Positions 1-8,939 of a stretch of DNA of 64,000 nt are shown here, piece by piece (the stretch's first letter is position 1; the number at the start of each line of letters is the position of its first letter). This DNA is from Candidatus Woesearchaeota archaeon. Its GTDB lineage: Archaea > Nanobdellota > Nanobdellia > Woesearchaeales > GW2011-AR4. The notes under the pieces are model-generated. The model was not told where the DNA came from. It saw nothing but the letters and a program-made list of their open reading frames with translations, and ran no database searches. The stretch covers positions 310,001-374,000 of the forward strand of contig JACPJQ010000003.1 in the NCBI GenBank assembly GCA_016187465.1. Reading direction: 5' to 3'. A program made the translations under genes and the position numbers.

Positions 1-1
1 C

Positions 2-994
2 GAGGGCTGCGGTCATAAAGGATGGATTTCCCCCTATGATGGAAACGGCAAATTCCCATGGAAAGTGGAATGGGCTGCAAAATGGCCTACTAATTCTGTC
101 ATTGTGGAGACTGCCGGCAAGGACCATTTCACCAAGAACGGCTCTAGGACAGCAGCCTGCAGGATTGCAGTCGATGTTTTTGATTATCCTCCGCCCTATC
201 CTTCAAACGGATATGAAGAAGGCCAGGGGTATGAGTTTTTTACAGTCGGCGGAAAAAAGATGAGCACCTCCAAAGGCCACGGGCTTGGGTTTGCCGAATC
301 TATCAACTATGCGCCGGCCAAAATGCTAAGGTTTATGCTTATACGAACGAGGCCAAACGCAGCAATTGATTTTGACCCCTATACAAACGACCTCATATTG
401 CTTTATGAAAGGTACGACCAGGCAGAGAGGGTTTATTTTGGCAAGGAAGACCTAGGCCAAAAAGAAAATGCGAGGCAGAAAAGAATTTACGAGCTAAGCC
501 ATGTCGGAAAAATACCAAGCAGGATTCCGCCGCAGGTCAGCTTGCTGCACGCCTCGATGCTTGTGCAGATTTTTGAGGATGAGAATATAATATTTGACTG
601 CTTAAGAGAAACTGGGCATTTGCCGCAAGATGCCGATAAACAAGAGTTAGCGTACGTCAAGGAAAGGCTAAAATTTGCAAAGATATGGGTTGAGGAGTTT
701 GCAGAAGAGCAGTACAAATTTAAGCTTCAGAAAGAGATTCCCAAGGGCTTAAATCTCAATGAAAAGCAAAAAAAAGCACTGCATGTTCTTGCAGAAAGAC
801 TGAAGAAGAAATGGGATGAAAAGGATTTATTCAATGAATTTTATAATATTTGCAAAGAGCTTGATATTAAAAATACGGAGTTTTTTGAAGCAGCATATAG
901 AGTTCTGCTTAACAAGGAGAAAGGGCCGAAGCTTGCGCCATTTATTTTGGCGATTGGAAAGGAGAAAGCGGCGAGAATGTTTGAGGGGGTTTAG
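2..994 (+). CDS. lysS: Lysyl-tRNA synthetase, class I (5' end outside window)
   Basis: C-terminal two thirds of an archaeal class I LysRS, which charges tRNA-Lys with lysine in the cytoplasm. The reading frame is open from base 2, so the start lies upstream of the window. The visible part carries the class I signature loop KMSTSKGHG (bases 259-285), a KMSKS variant, after a GKDHFTKNGSR stretch typical of the Rossmann catalytic core. A helical anticodon-binding region follows. The protein ends at a TAG just before a convergent gene. Family assignment is firm; only the missing N-terminus (HIGH motif) cannot be checked. Confidence 0.95.
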   Translation, partial: EGCGHKGWISPYDGNGKFPWKVEWAAKWPTNSVIVETAGKDHFTKNGSRTAACRIAVDVFDYPPPYPSNGYEEGQGYEFFTVGGKKMSTSKGHGLGFAESINYAPAKMLRFMLIRTRPNAAIDFDPYTNDLILLYERYDQAERVYFGKEDLGQKENARQKRIYELSHVGKIPSRIPPQVSLLHASMLVQIFEDENIIFDCLRETGHLPQDADKQELAYVKERLKFAKIWVEEFAEEQYKFKLQKEIPKGLNLNEKQKKALHVLAERLKKKWDEKDLFNEFYNICKELDIKNTEFFEAAYRVLLNKEKGPKLAPFILAIGKEKAARMFEGV

Positions 995-1000
995 GTTAGT

Positions 1001-1357
1001 TTATTTTCCTTCATTGTATATTATCAACCATCCTTCCAATTTTCTAACTAACTTCTCAAGAGAGTCTTGTGTGTTGGCTGGTCTTTTTCCTGAATTCTTT
1101 TTTTTAGGTGTTTCTTTTTGAAATGTAATGCTTGAAAGATAACGACCTATTTCAGAAGATTTGCACTCGCCTGCATTTTCTATTATTTTTCTAATTTCTT
1201 TGACTAATAATCTATAGTCGCCATTAAAATATTCAAATGCATTCGGCAATACTTTTTCCTCAAAGAGTTTCCTGCCTTGGTTTCCGCAGGTATACATATA
1301 TTCTTGCAGTAAAATGTTGTATGTTTGTTTAGGGTACTCCGTTCTTTCTTTCATCAT
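1001..1357 (-). CDS. Hypothetical protein, downstream of larC
   Basis: 118 residues, not recognised. The start ATG lies 3 bp after the larC stop on the same strand, so it is probably the last gene of the larC transcript. The N-terminal half is helical with aromatic residues (YNILLQEYMYTCGNQG). The middle is lysine-rich (KETPKKKNSGKRP) and the C-terminus is another predicted helix. There is no signal peptide or membrane segment, and no catalytic motif stands out. Its place at the end of a nickel-cofactor operon may be incidental. Confidence 0.6.
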   Translation of the reverse strand: MMKERTEYPKQTYNILLQEYMYTCGNQGRKLFEEKVLPNAFEYFNGDYRLLVKEIRKIIENAGECKSSEIGRYLSSITFQKETPKKKNSGKRPANTQDSLEKLVRKLEGWLIIYNEGK

Positions 1358-1360
1358 TCT

Positions 1361-2527
1361 CTAAATCCATAAATTATTCTTCCCGACATCTTCATAAACT
1401 CTCTTCAATGGAATTCTCTTCAATTTAGCAATCCTAGCGCAATCCTCGTATTCCGGCATCGTATTTTGGATTTTGCCGTTTAACTTAGATACTTTCACTC
1501 TTACATTCCCGTATTTCGTATTTATTGTCTTGATTTCCCTGTCAAGTTTTCTTTTCTCTGCTGTAAAAATTCTGACTCCAAGTGTTGTCGTCTCGTCAAA
1601 AATTATATTGCACAACTTGTCTACATCTTTATTTTCAGCCAAAACTGTTATTTTTATAGCAGGCCTTCCCTTCTTCATTATAATATTTGTCAAGTAAGCG
1701 TCCAAAGCGCCGCTTTCCATCAATCTGTCAACAACATAAGGATAAATCTCCGGATTCATGTTGTCAATGTTTGTTTCAATAACGTTGATAGTTTCATTTT
1801 CCTTATTTTCAATCTCTCCAATAAAAACTCTCAGCACATTAGGCTGTTCTAGCTCTTTTGATCCAGCGCCATATCCGATTTTTTCAACTTTCATGGAAGG
1901 CATTTCGCCAAATTTTGAAGCAAAATTAGTGATTATCGCCGCCCCTGTTGGAGTAACAAGCTCTGCTTCAATATTGTTATGGTAAATCGGGACGCTTTTC
2001 AGGATTTCAGCGGTTGCAGGAGCCGGCACAGGCCATTTTCCGTGGGAAAACTCAACAAAGCCGGTGCCGACATTAAGCTTTGAGCAATAGATTGAATTTA
2101 TGCCTAATTTTTTGAACCCAATAGCGGCTCCGGCAATATCGATTATTGCGTCGACAGCGCCAACCTCATGGAAATGAATTTTATCGATTGATTTATTGTG
2201 TATTTTTGCTTCTGCAACGGCAATTTTATTGAATATTTTTTTAATTGTGTTTTTTATTCCGTTGGATAATCTTGAACTATCTACGATTTCTCTGATTTCA
2301 CTTAAATTTCGCTCTTTATTATGCCTGCGGCTTTTTTCAATAACATTGAATTTTGTCGCATCAATGCCCTTCTTCATTATTTTTTCAGATTCAATTTCAT
2401 AATTTCCTAAATTCAGTTTTTTTAACTCGTTTTTTAAATAATTAAGATCCAGTCCCAAATCAATCAAAGCTCCGATTATCATGTCGCCGCTTATCCCGGA
2501 AAAACAATCAAAATACGCTGATTTCAT
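1361..2527 (-). CDS. larC: LarC, nickel insertion protein of nickel-pincer cofactor synthesis
   Basis: LarC inserts nickel into the bis-thiocarboxylated pyridinium mononucleotide made by LarB and LarE (a CTP-dependent cyclometallase). The N-terminus YFDCFSGISGDM and the internal HFHEVGAVDAI histidine motif are diagnostic. The C-terminal half holds the TNIDNMNPE and TTLGVR segments. I chose the second ATG (2527), which begins directly at MKSAYFDCFSG; an ATG 21 bp upstream (2548) is in frame. It is one continuous gene of about 388 residues, unlike Lactobacillus plantarum, where LarC is made by frameshifting between two ORFs. It follows larB after a 139 bp gap on the same strand. Confidence 0.93.
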   Translation of the reverse strand: MKSAYFDCFSGISGDMIIGALIDLGLDLNYLKNELKKLNLGNYEIESEKIMKKGIDATKFNVIEKSRRHNKERNLSEIREIVDSSRLSNGIKNTIKKIFNKIAVAEAKIHNKSIDKIHFHEVGAVDAIIDIAGAAIGFKKLGINSIYCSKLNVGTGFVEFSHGKWPVPAPATAEILKSVPIYHNNIEAELVTPTGAAIITNFASKFGEMPSMKVEKIGYGAGSKELEQPNVLRVFIGEIENKENETINVIETNIDNMNPEIYPYVVDRLMESGALDAYLTNIIMKKGRPAIKITVLAENKDVDKLCNIIFDETTTLGVRIFTAEKRKLDREIKTINTKYGNVRVKVSKLNGKIQNTMPEYEDCARIAKLKRIPLKRVYEDVGKNNLWI

Positions 2528-2687
2528 TTTTGATGATTTTGGTATCATTTTTTACTGCTTTATTGAATTTATCCATTATTGGTTTTTAGTAATGTTTTTG
2601 ATTAATGTAAATTTTATGTCGCTTATCATGTTTTTGTATTTTCTCAACGTATTAACTAAGTAGTTTAAAAAATAAAAATCAACCCAA

Positions 2688-3431
2688 TTACCTGTTTATC
2701 AAGCTTGCAAAATATCCCGCGCCAAAGCCATTGTCTATGTTCACCACAACAACTCCCGGAGAGCAGGAATTCAGCATTGTAAGCAGCGGAGCAATCCCTT
2801 TAAATGAAGCCCCGTATCCAACAGAAGTCGGAACAGCTATTATTGGCTTGCCTACCAATCCGGAAACAACGCTTGGCAGCACGCCGTCCATTCCAGCAAC
2901 AATAATCAAAACATCTGCATCTTCAATCTTTTCTTTATTGCCCAGCAGCCTATGGAGTCCTGCAACCCCTACATCATAAATCCTCTCCACTTTATTGCCC
3001 ATTGATTCTGCGACAACTGCTGCCTCTTCTGCAACATTAATATCAGACGTGCCTGCGCTTAAAATTAGAATTTTGCCCTTTTTCATTATTTTATCACTTT
3101 TATTTATTATTATTGTTTTGGAATATTTATTGTATTGTGTATTTTTGATGTTTTTTTTGACTTCATTAAACATTTCCTCTGTTGCTCGTGTAGCAAGAAC
3201 CTGAGTATTGTTTTTTGACAGCCTTTTCACTATTTGAACAACATGCTCTTTAGTTTTATTCTGGCAGAAAACAACTTCCGGAAAGCCTTTCCTTAATACC
3301 CTATGATGGTCTATTTTGGCAAATCCCAAGTCTTCATAGGGAAGAAATTTGAGTTTTTTTACAGCTTCGTCTATACTGAAATTTTTTTCCACAATCCCTG
3401 CCATGATTTTTCTAATTTTCTGCTCGTACAT
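2688..3431 (-). CDS. larB: LarB, pyridinium-3,5-biscarboxylate mononucleotide synthase
   Basis: LarB carboxylates and hydrolyses nicotinate adenine dinucleotide, the first step of the nickel-pincer cofactor pathway. The C-terminal half is an AIR carboxylase (PurE-like) domain with ILSAGTSDINVAEEAA, the Gly-rich VAGMDGVLPSVVSGL and PTSVGYGASF. The N-terminal 90 residues are the LarB-specific extension. PurE itself lacks this extension and has a different active site, so LarB is preferred. The start overlaps the 3' end of larE by 20 bp, indicating translational coupling. Confidence 0.93.
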   Translation of the reverse strand: MYEQKIRKIMAGIVEKNFSIDEAVKKLKFLPYEDLGFAKIDHHRVLRKGFPEVVFCQNKTKEHVVQIVKRLSKNNTQVLATRATEEMFNEVKKNIKNTQYNKYSKTIIINKSDKIMKKGKILILSAGTSDINVAEEAAVVAESMGNKVERIYDVGVAGLHRLLGNKEKIEDADVLIIVAGMDGVLPSVVSGLVGKPIIAVPTSVGYGASFKGIAPLLTMLNSCSPGVVVVNIDNGFGAGYFASLINR

Positions 3432-4242
3432 TTATCATCAAATTCATACTTCCGCTTTTAAAATTTGAAGTTTCTATTTGACCGAATCCTATTTCGCTGA
3501 ATTTTTTTTCAATAAATTTTATATTGGCGCTTATTGCATCTTGGTCTTCTTCATTAACTTCTATCCTTGCAGTATTGCCAAAATGCCTCACTCGCAATTC
3601 CTTTATTCCCATATCTTTCAGGAAATTTTCAGCTTCTTCCACCATCCTCAGTTTTTTCATTGCTATTTCATTGCCGTATGGAATCCTTGAGCTTAGGCAT
3701 GGAGAAGAAGGCTTATTCCAAACTTCCAAGTCAAGATGCCTTGCAAGCTCCCTCACATCATTTTTTGTGAGCTTTGCGTCTTTCAAAGGGCTGATTATTT
3801 TATTTTCGTCAGCTGCTTTCAGACCAGGCCTATAGTCGCTTAAATCATCAAAATTTGTGCCATTGAGTATGTTTTTTATCCTCAATCGTATTGAAACTAA
3901 CTTTAATTTTTTATACAGCTCGGATTTGCAGTAGTAGCACCTGTTGCCTGGGTTTTTCAGGTAATCTGCATTTTCCGTTTCTTCTGTTTTTATTATCAGG
4001 TGTTTTGCTCCAATGCGTTCTGCAATCCTTTTTGCCCCATCAAGCTCCCTCCTTGGCAATGAAAGGCTGTCTGCTGTGACTGCAACGGCATTTTCTTTCA
4101 AAATATCAAAAGCCGCTTTCAACACAAGAGCGCTGTCTACTCCCCCGGAAAAAGCAACTATGGCGCTGTCTAGCTTTTTTATTTCATTTTTCAGGTATTC
4201 GAATTTTTGAATCAATTCCGCTTCCATTTTATACAACTGCAA
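3412..4242 (-). CDS. larE: LarE, ATP-dependent sulfur transferase for the nickel-pincer cofactor
   Basis: PP-loop enzyme that converts the two carboxylates of the LarB product to thiocarboxylates. The ATP-binding SGGVDS lies at residues 32-37. Cys182 in SSPCLSSRIP aligns with the sacrificial Cys176 of the L. plantarum enzyme, and the RVRHFG arginines follow at the expected spacing. Two more cysteines form RCYYCK (Cys102, Cys105), which with Cys182 fits the three-cysteine, [4Fe-4S]-cluster version rather than the sacrificial one (inference). The first ATG overlaps the permease gene by 14 bp; an alternative ATG at 4227 begins 1 bp after the permease stop. Confidence 0.92.
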   Translation of the reverse strand: MQLYKMEAELIQKFEYLKNEIKKLDSAIVAFSGGVDSALVLKAAFDILKENAVAVTADSLSLPRRELDGAKRIAERIGAKHLIIKTEETENADYLKNPGNRCYYCKSELYKKLKLVSIRLRIKNILNGTNFDDLSDYRPGLKAADENKIISPLKDAKLTKNDVRELARHLDLEVWNKPSSPCLSSRIPYGNEIAMKKLRMVEEAENFLKDMGIKELRVRHFGNTARIEVNEEDQDAISANIKFIEKKFSEIGFGQIETSNFKSGSMNLMINVRAEN

Positions 4243-4885
4243 ACAGCATCAGCACTCCGTATACAATGCCAATAGACCCTGTTCCGAATGTTACAAGCCT
4301 GTAAATTGTAGTTTGATGGAATTTCAATAATGGATAAGAGAATAATAGAGTGAAGAACATCATGCCCAAAATAACTCCGAAGCTGAAACTGCTTATTCCG
4401 AGCAATAAAATTCCAAGCGAAGCGGCTGCCAGAGAGGCTGTGAAAAGCAGCAAAAGCTCGTCGCTGCTCGCAAGCCCCTGTATAATGCCTATCCCAAACA
4501 TGTGCCCATGAAAATGGTTGGAAGTTTTATAATGTATGTGGGAATGGGAGTGCATAATATTGCCGTGCCTGTGCTTGTGCGAATGAAAATTGATAAGATC
4601 CTTCAAGCTTATCAATCCAAGCAGTACAAGCGTTATCCCAATGACCTTTTCAAAATGCGGAAGCACGCCATTGAGGAAGGACTCCTTAAAAGAATACAGC
4701 AAAATTGCGATTATTGCCGCAGTTATAATATGCCCAATAGCCCAGCTGAAGCCTGCTTTGGCAGCTGATTTCATCGATTCCACCTTCCTCACGATGTTTG
4801 AAACAGCTATTAAATGGTCAGAGTCGTAGCTGTGCTTGAACCCAAGTGCAATAGCAAGAGCCATAAATGAAATCAATTCTAGCAT
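4229..4885 (-). CDS. Nickel/cobalt permease (NiCoT/RcnA-like) with His-rich loop
   Basis: Integral membrane protein of 218 residues with about six hydrophobic segments. The first helix contains His18-x4-Asp23-His24, the HX4DH signature of the NiCoT nickel/cobalt transporters. A histidine-rich loop follows at residues 101-128 (HSHKHRHG, HSHSHIHY, HFHGH). It heads the larE-larB operon and is divergent from nikR, which argues for nickel uptake for the Lar cofactor. An RcnA-like exporter uses a related fold, so direction of transport is inferred from context. A TATA-like box 24-31 bp upstream suggests a leaderless mRNA. Confidence 0.85.
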   Translation of the reverse strand: MLELISFMALAIALGFKHSYDSDHLIAVSNIVRKVESMKSAAKAGFSWAIGHIITAAIIAILLYSFKESFLNGVLPHFEKVIGITLVLLGLISLKDLINFHSHKHRHGNIMHSHSHIHYKTSNHFHGHMFGIGIIQGLASSDELLLLFTASLAAASLGILLLGISSFSFGVILGMMFFTLLFSYPLLKFHQTTIYRLVTFGTGSIGIVYGVLMLFAVV

Positions 4886-4978
4886 ACAATGTAAGTATAA
4901 ACTGAATTTATTTAAATATTACGCTTTTAATAAACGTGTTACGAAAATTATTTAAACAAAAACGCAAAATCAGTTGGC
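4886..4978. promoter_or_regulatory. Divergent nickel-permease/nikR promoter and candidate NikR operator
   Basis: 93 bp between two divergent start codons. A TATA-like TTATTTAAAC at 4948-4957 serves nikR, and TATTTAAA at about 4909-4916, read on the minus strand, serves the permease. Both sit 22-32 bp from their ATG. Between them are two direct TTACG copies at 4919-4923 and 4939-4943, exactly 20 bp apart (about two helical turns), with an ACG/CGT half-dyad inside. No match to the E. coli GTATGA-N16-TCATAC operator is present. That the repeats bind NikR is inference. Confidence 0.5.
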
Positions 4979-5380
4979 ATGGACAAGGTTATAAGGACAG
5001 GCATATCATTTGAACCAAAGTTACTAAAATTATTTGACAGGTTCATAAAAGAAAAGGGCTACACTAACAGGTCCGAGGCAATAAGTGACATCATAAGAGA
5101 CAGGCTGACGCACCATCATGAGGAAAATATTGTCGGCACTATAAAGGTTATTTACGACCAAAGGGTTGGGCATTACAGCAAGAACGTTTCCAATCTGCAG
5201 CATGATTACCACTGCCAGATTGTTTCCTCCATGCACACTTACTTAGACCACCATATGTGCCTGGAGCTTATTGTAGTGAAGGGAAGCGTTGAAAGGATAA
5301 GAAAATTGCTCGATAAAGTTAAAAAAACAGAAGGCGTGAAAGAGGCTGTTTTGTTGCTGGAAAATAAAACAAAAAAATAA
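4979..5380 (+). CDS. nikR: NikR nickel-responsive repressor (one ligand substituted)
   Basis: Ribbon-helix-helix DNA-binding domain at residues 1-45 (VIRTGISFEPKLLKLFD, then NRSEAISDIIR) followed by the ACT-like nickel-binding domain, 133 residues as usual. Aligned to E. coli NikR, ligands His76, His87 and Cys95 are kept as His75, His86 and Cys94, but His89 is replaced by Tyr88 (MHTYLDHHMCLE). Nearby His91 and His92 could compensate. It is divergent from the nickel permease and lar genes, which it probably represses when nickel is plentiful. Confidence 0.92.
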   Translation: MDKVIRTGISFEPKLLKLFDRFIKEKGYTNRSEAISDIIRDRLTHHHEENIVGTIKVIYDQRVGHYSKNVSNLQHDYHCQIVSSMHTYLDHHMCLELIVVKGSVERIRKLLDKVKKTEGVKEAVLLLENKTKK

Positions 5381-5476
5381 GAAATGTTTATCCGCCGCAG
5401 CTTTCCAGGCACCCTAAAGGCTAACCAATACTGGCAAACCAATAAATTAATAAACAATTTTTATTCCTATTTTCCT

Positions 5477-5833
5477 ATGCGGTCTTACAAAGTATTGAAC
5501 GGCAAAGTGGTAATTGGATTGGCTGAAAAAGTCAATGTGCAGCATCACAACGGAAAAAAAAGCGTTGCTGCAAAGATAGACACAGGAGCTACAAAAAGCT
5601 CTATTGACACTAATCTTGCTGCTGAGCTTAAGCTTGGCCCTGTTATAAAATCAAAGCTTGTAAAATCAGCGCATGGCTCGAAGCTAAGGCCGATAATTGA
5701 AGCAACAATAGAGCTTGCAAACAAAAGAATAAGGTCAGAATTCACATTGGCTGACAGGGCACATATGAAATACAGGGTTTTAATTGGCCAGAATATACTT
5801 AAAAATGGTTTTTTGATAGATCCGACGAAATAA
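5477..5833 (+). CDS. RimK-associated retropepsin-like protease (Zn_protease/RimB type)
   Basis: About 118 residues from the ATG at 5477 (MRSYKVLNGKVVIGL); an upstream in-frame ATG at 5384 would add an unlikely 31-residue tail. The motif KIDTGATKSSID carries the D-T-G-A aspartyl-protease triad of this family, and VLIGQNIL is the second conserved loop. Family members usually sit beside RimK ATP-grasp ligases, as here with the next gene 223 bp downstream. A role in trimming or processing glutamate-tagged substrates is family knowledge, not shown here. Confidence 0.85.
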   Translation: MRSYKVLNGKVVIGLAEKVNVQHHNGKKSVAAKIDTGATKSSIDTNLAAELKLGPVIKSKLVKSAHGSKLRPIIEATIELANKRIRSEFTLADRAHMKYRVLIGQNILKNGFLIDPTK

Positions 5834-6056
5834 AAAATAAACATTTAGGCAAATGATATCATAAATTCAACCCGTCTCCTTCGGAGACAAAGTTTACACT
5901 CGGCGTCGCTCCGATTGCCACATCGCGACGCCTCGAATTTATATCAATAAAGATAGAATAACGTAATATATGGCGAGGCAAAAAGTTTTTGCCGAGCACA
6001 AGATTTGGCGAAGCCATATTAAAGATTTAAAATATAATCATTAAAAAATAACAAAG
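5834..6056. repeat. Intergenic palindromic element cluster
   Basis: 223 bp with three hairpins. The first is GTCTCC/GGAGAC at 5874-5888 around a 3-nt loop. The second is GGCGTCGC/GCGACGCC at 5902-5909 and 5925-5932. The third is GGCAAAAA/TTTTTGCC at 5977-5993, framed by ATATGGC/GCCATAT at 5968-5974 and 6013-6019. The 14-mer GCCGAGCACAAGAT (5991-6004) recurs inverted at 47566-47579. It is more GC-rich than typical spacers here. It could be a dispersed repeat, or the first hairpin could terminate the upstream gene. Confidence 0.55.
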
Positions 6057-7130
6057 ATGAAAGCGGCTGTAATGTCTTTGGGAAGCAAAAGCTCCTTGAT
6101 GATACTTAATGCTATGAAGAGCTATTTTGATTTTGTAGACAAGATTGACTTAAGGGATGTCGAGGTAAATTTGAGCGCCGGCAAGCTTAATGTCCTCTAT
6201 GAAGGCAAGCAAGTTCCGCAGTACAGCTGCATTTACGCAAGAGGCTCTTTCAGGTATGCTCCGCTGCTGAGGGCAGTGACAAAAACCTTGTACAGGTCGT
6301 CTTACATGCCAATAAAGCCAGAAACATTCACCTTGGGCCATGACAAACTGCTTACGCATTTGGCACTGCAGCATTTTAACATTCCGATGCCTACAACATA
6401 TCTTGCTTCTTCGACAAGGGCTGCAAAAAAAATTCTGAATGAAGTGAATTATCCTATTGTTTTGAAATTTCCCCACGGAACCCAAGGCAAAGGGGTTATG
6501 TTCGCGGAAAGCTACGCAGCGGCATCCTCAATGCTTGACGCTTTGATTGCCCTGAAGCAGCCGTTTTTGATACAGGAATACATAGAAACAGGCGGAGTTG
6601 ATGTAAGGGCATTTGTAATCGGCGACAAAGTTGTTGCGTCAATGAAAAGGAAGGCTGTCAGAGGCGAGCTTAGGGCAAACATTCATGCAGGCGGAATAGG
6701 GGAATCATGCGTTCTTGACCAGCACACAAAGCGGATAGCGATTGACACTTCTATCTCAATCGGAGCTGAGATTTGCGCGGTTGACATGCTTGAAAGCCCG
6801 AAAGGGCCCTTGGTCATAGAAGCTAATTTATCACCTGGAATACAGGGGATTACGAAAGCAACCAGCATAAATGTTGCAGATAAAATAGCAAAGTACCTTT
6901 TTGAGAAATCGGAGATATTCTCAGCAAGAGACAGGGACGAGGCAACCCTAAGAATTTTCGAGGATTTAGGGCTAAGCGGGGAGATAGCCCAGCAGATAAT
7001 AACAAATCTTGATTTCCGAGCCAACAGGATTCTTCTGCCGAAAATTGCAACTGACATTTCCAAGTTCAGCAACACAGACGAAGTTGTAATGAAGGTTGAG
7101 AAAGGAAAATTGATTGTGGAGAAGGTTTAG
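6057..7130 (+). CDS. RimK-type ATP-grasp ligase with C-terminal extension
   Basis: ATP-grasp amide-bond ligase of the RimK family, which adds glutamate-type residues to a protein or cofactor using ATP. Core motifs include PIVLKFPHGTQGKGVMF (ATP-binding Lys and Gly-rich loop, residues about 135-150), LIQEYIETGGVDVRAFVIG and VIEANLSPGIQG (metal-binding Glu/Asn). After residue about 285 there is an extra tail of about 70 residues ending RILLPKIATDISKF and a beta-rich end, somewhat like an AbrB swapped-hairpin fold. The substrate is unknown. The retropepsin-like gene just upstream forms the usual pair. Confidence 0.85.
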   Translation: MKAAVMSLGSKSSLMILNAMKSYFDFVDKIDLRDVEVNLSAGKLNVLYEGKQVPQYSCIYARGSFRYAPLLRAVTKTLYRSSYMPIKPETFTLGHDKLLTHLALQHFNIPMPTTYLASSTRAAKKILNEVNYPIVLKFPHGTQGKGVMFAESYAAASSMLDALIALKQPFLIQEYIETGGVDVRAFVIGDKVVASMKRKAVRGELRANIHAGGIGESCVLDQHTKRIAIDTSISIGAEICAVDMLESPKGPLVIEANLSPGIQGITKATSINVADKIAKYLFEKSEIFSARDRDEATLRIFEDLGLSGEIAQQIITNLDFRANRILLPKIATDISKFSNTDEVVMKVEKGKLIVEKV

Positions 7131-7131
7131 A

Positions 7132-7359
7132 ATGGGAAACATTATGAGTCCTAATAAATTTGCTTTTGCACTTACAATTATTGCTATTTGTTTAAGTTTA
7201 TTAGGAAACTTTTTAGCCAATTTTTTATGGGGGCAAATAGAAAGTATAAAAGATAGAAAGCTAAAAAGAATTACTAAAATAGTTTTAGGTTCTTTATTTA
7301 TGATTGGATTTTTGGTTTTGTTACTTCTTGCTTACTCTACATATTCAAGAATGGTATAG
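7132..7359 (+). CDS. Small membrane protein, unknown
   Basis: 75 residues from the ATG at 7132, which starts 1 bp after the ATP-grasp stop. There are two hydrophobic helices (about residues 8-28 and 48-68) joined by a basic loop IKDRKLKRITK. There is no family motif. Base composition is more AT-rich than the upstream gene. It is convergent with purA. Coding is supported mainly by the clean two-helix pattern and tight spacing. Confidence 0.55.
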   Translation: MGNIMSPNKFAFALTIIAICLSLLGNFLANFLWGQIESIKDRKLKRITKIVLGSLFMIGFLVLLLLAYSTYSRMV

Positions 7360-7369
7360 ACTTTTATAA

Positions 7370-8653
<1,284 letters not shown>

Positions 8654-8938
8654 TTAAAGTAATTTTCTTGCTGTATTGAGGGCTTGTTTGGCATCTTCCA
8701 TCTCCAAATTCAAATAAACATCGTGCTCCCTAAGCAAATCAAAAAATTCGCTTAAAGATACGCCTGCAAGCTTTGCACCTAGCCCTAAACTTACCTTTTT
8801 CAGCTTATAAAGCTCAACAGCTTTACGTTTCCTTCCTGACTCGACTAACTCCCTGACTACTTGAGATTTTTTCTCTTTCAAAACCTTTTCAAAAAGATTA
8901 ATTGTTTCCAAATCCAAACGTGTCGATACCGTTTCCAT
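8654..8938 (-). CDS. UPF0175-family antitoxin
   Basis: 94 residues. The pattern is ribbon-helix-like at the N-terminus (STRLDLETINLFEKVL), then the UPF0175 signature VSLGLGAKLAGVSLSEFFDLL and a C-terminal helix. Members of this family sit next to PIN-domain (DUF3368-like) proteins and act as antitoxins. Here the PIN gene is directly upstream on the same strand with a 1 bp gap, so the toxin gene comes first. Confidence 0.8.
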   Translation of the reverse strand: METVSTRLDLETINLFEKVLKEKKSQVVRELVESGRKRKAVELYKLKKVSLGLGAKLAGVSLSEFFDLLREHDVYLNLEMEDAKQALNTARKLL

Positions 8939-8939
8939 G

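Noticed and set aside
1361..2527. Programmed frameshift in larC as in Lactobacillus
   Set aside because: The gene is a single uninterrupted frame; no slip site is needed.
4881..4899. ATAC-N7-GTAT as a NikR operator
   Set aside because: Arms are only 4 bp, the spacing differs from GTATGA-N16-TCATAC, and it overlaps the permease start codon.
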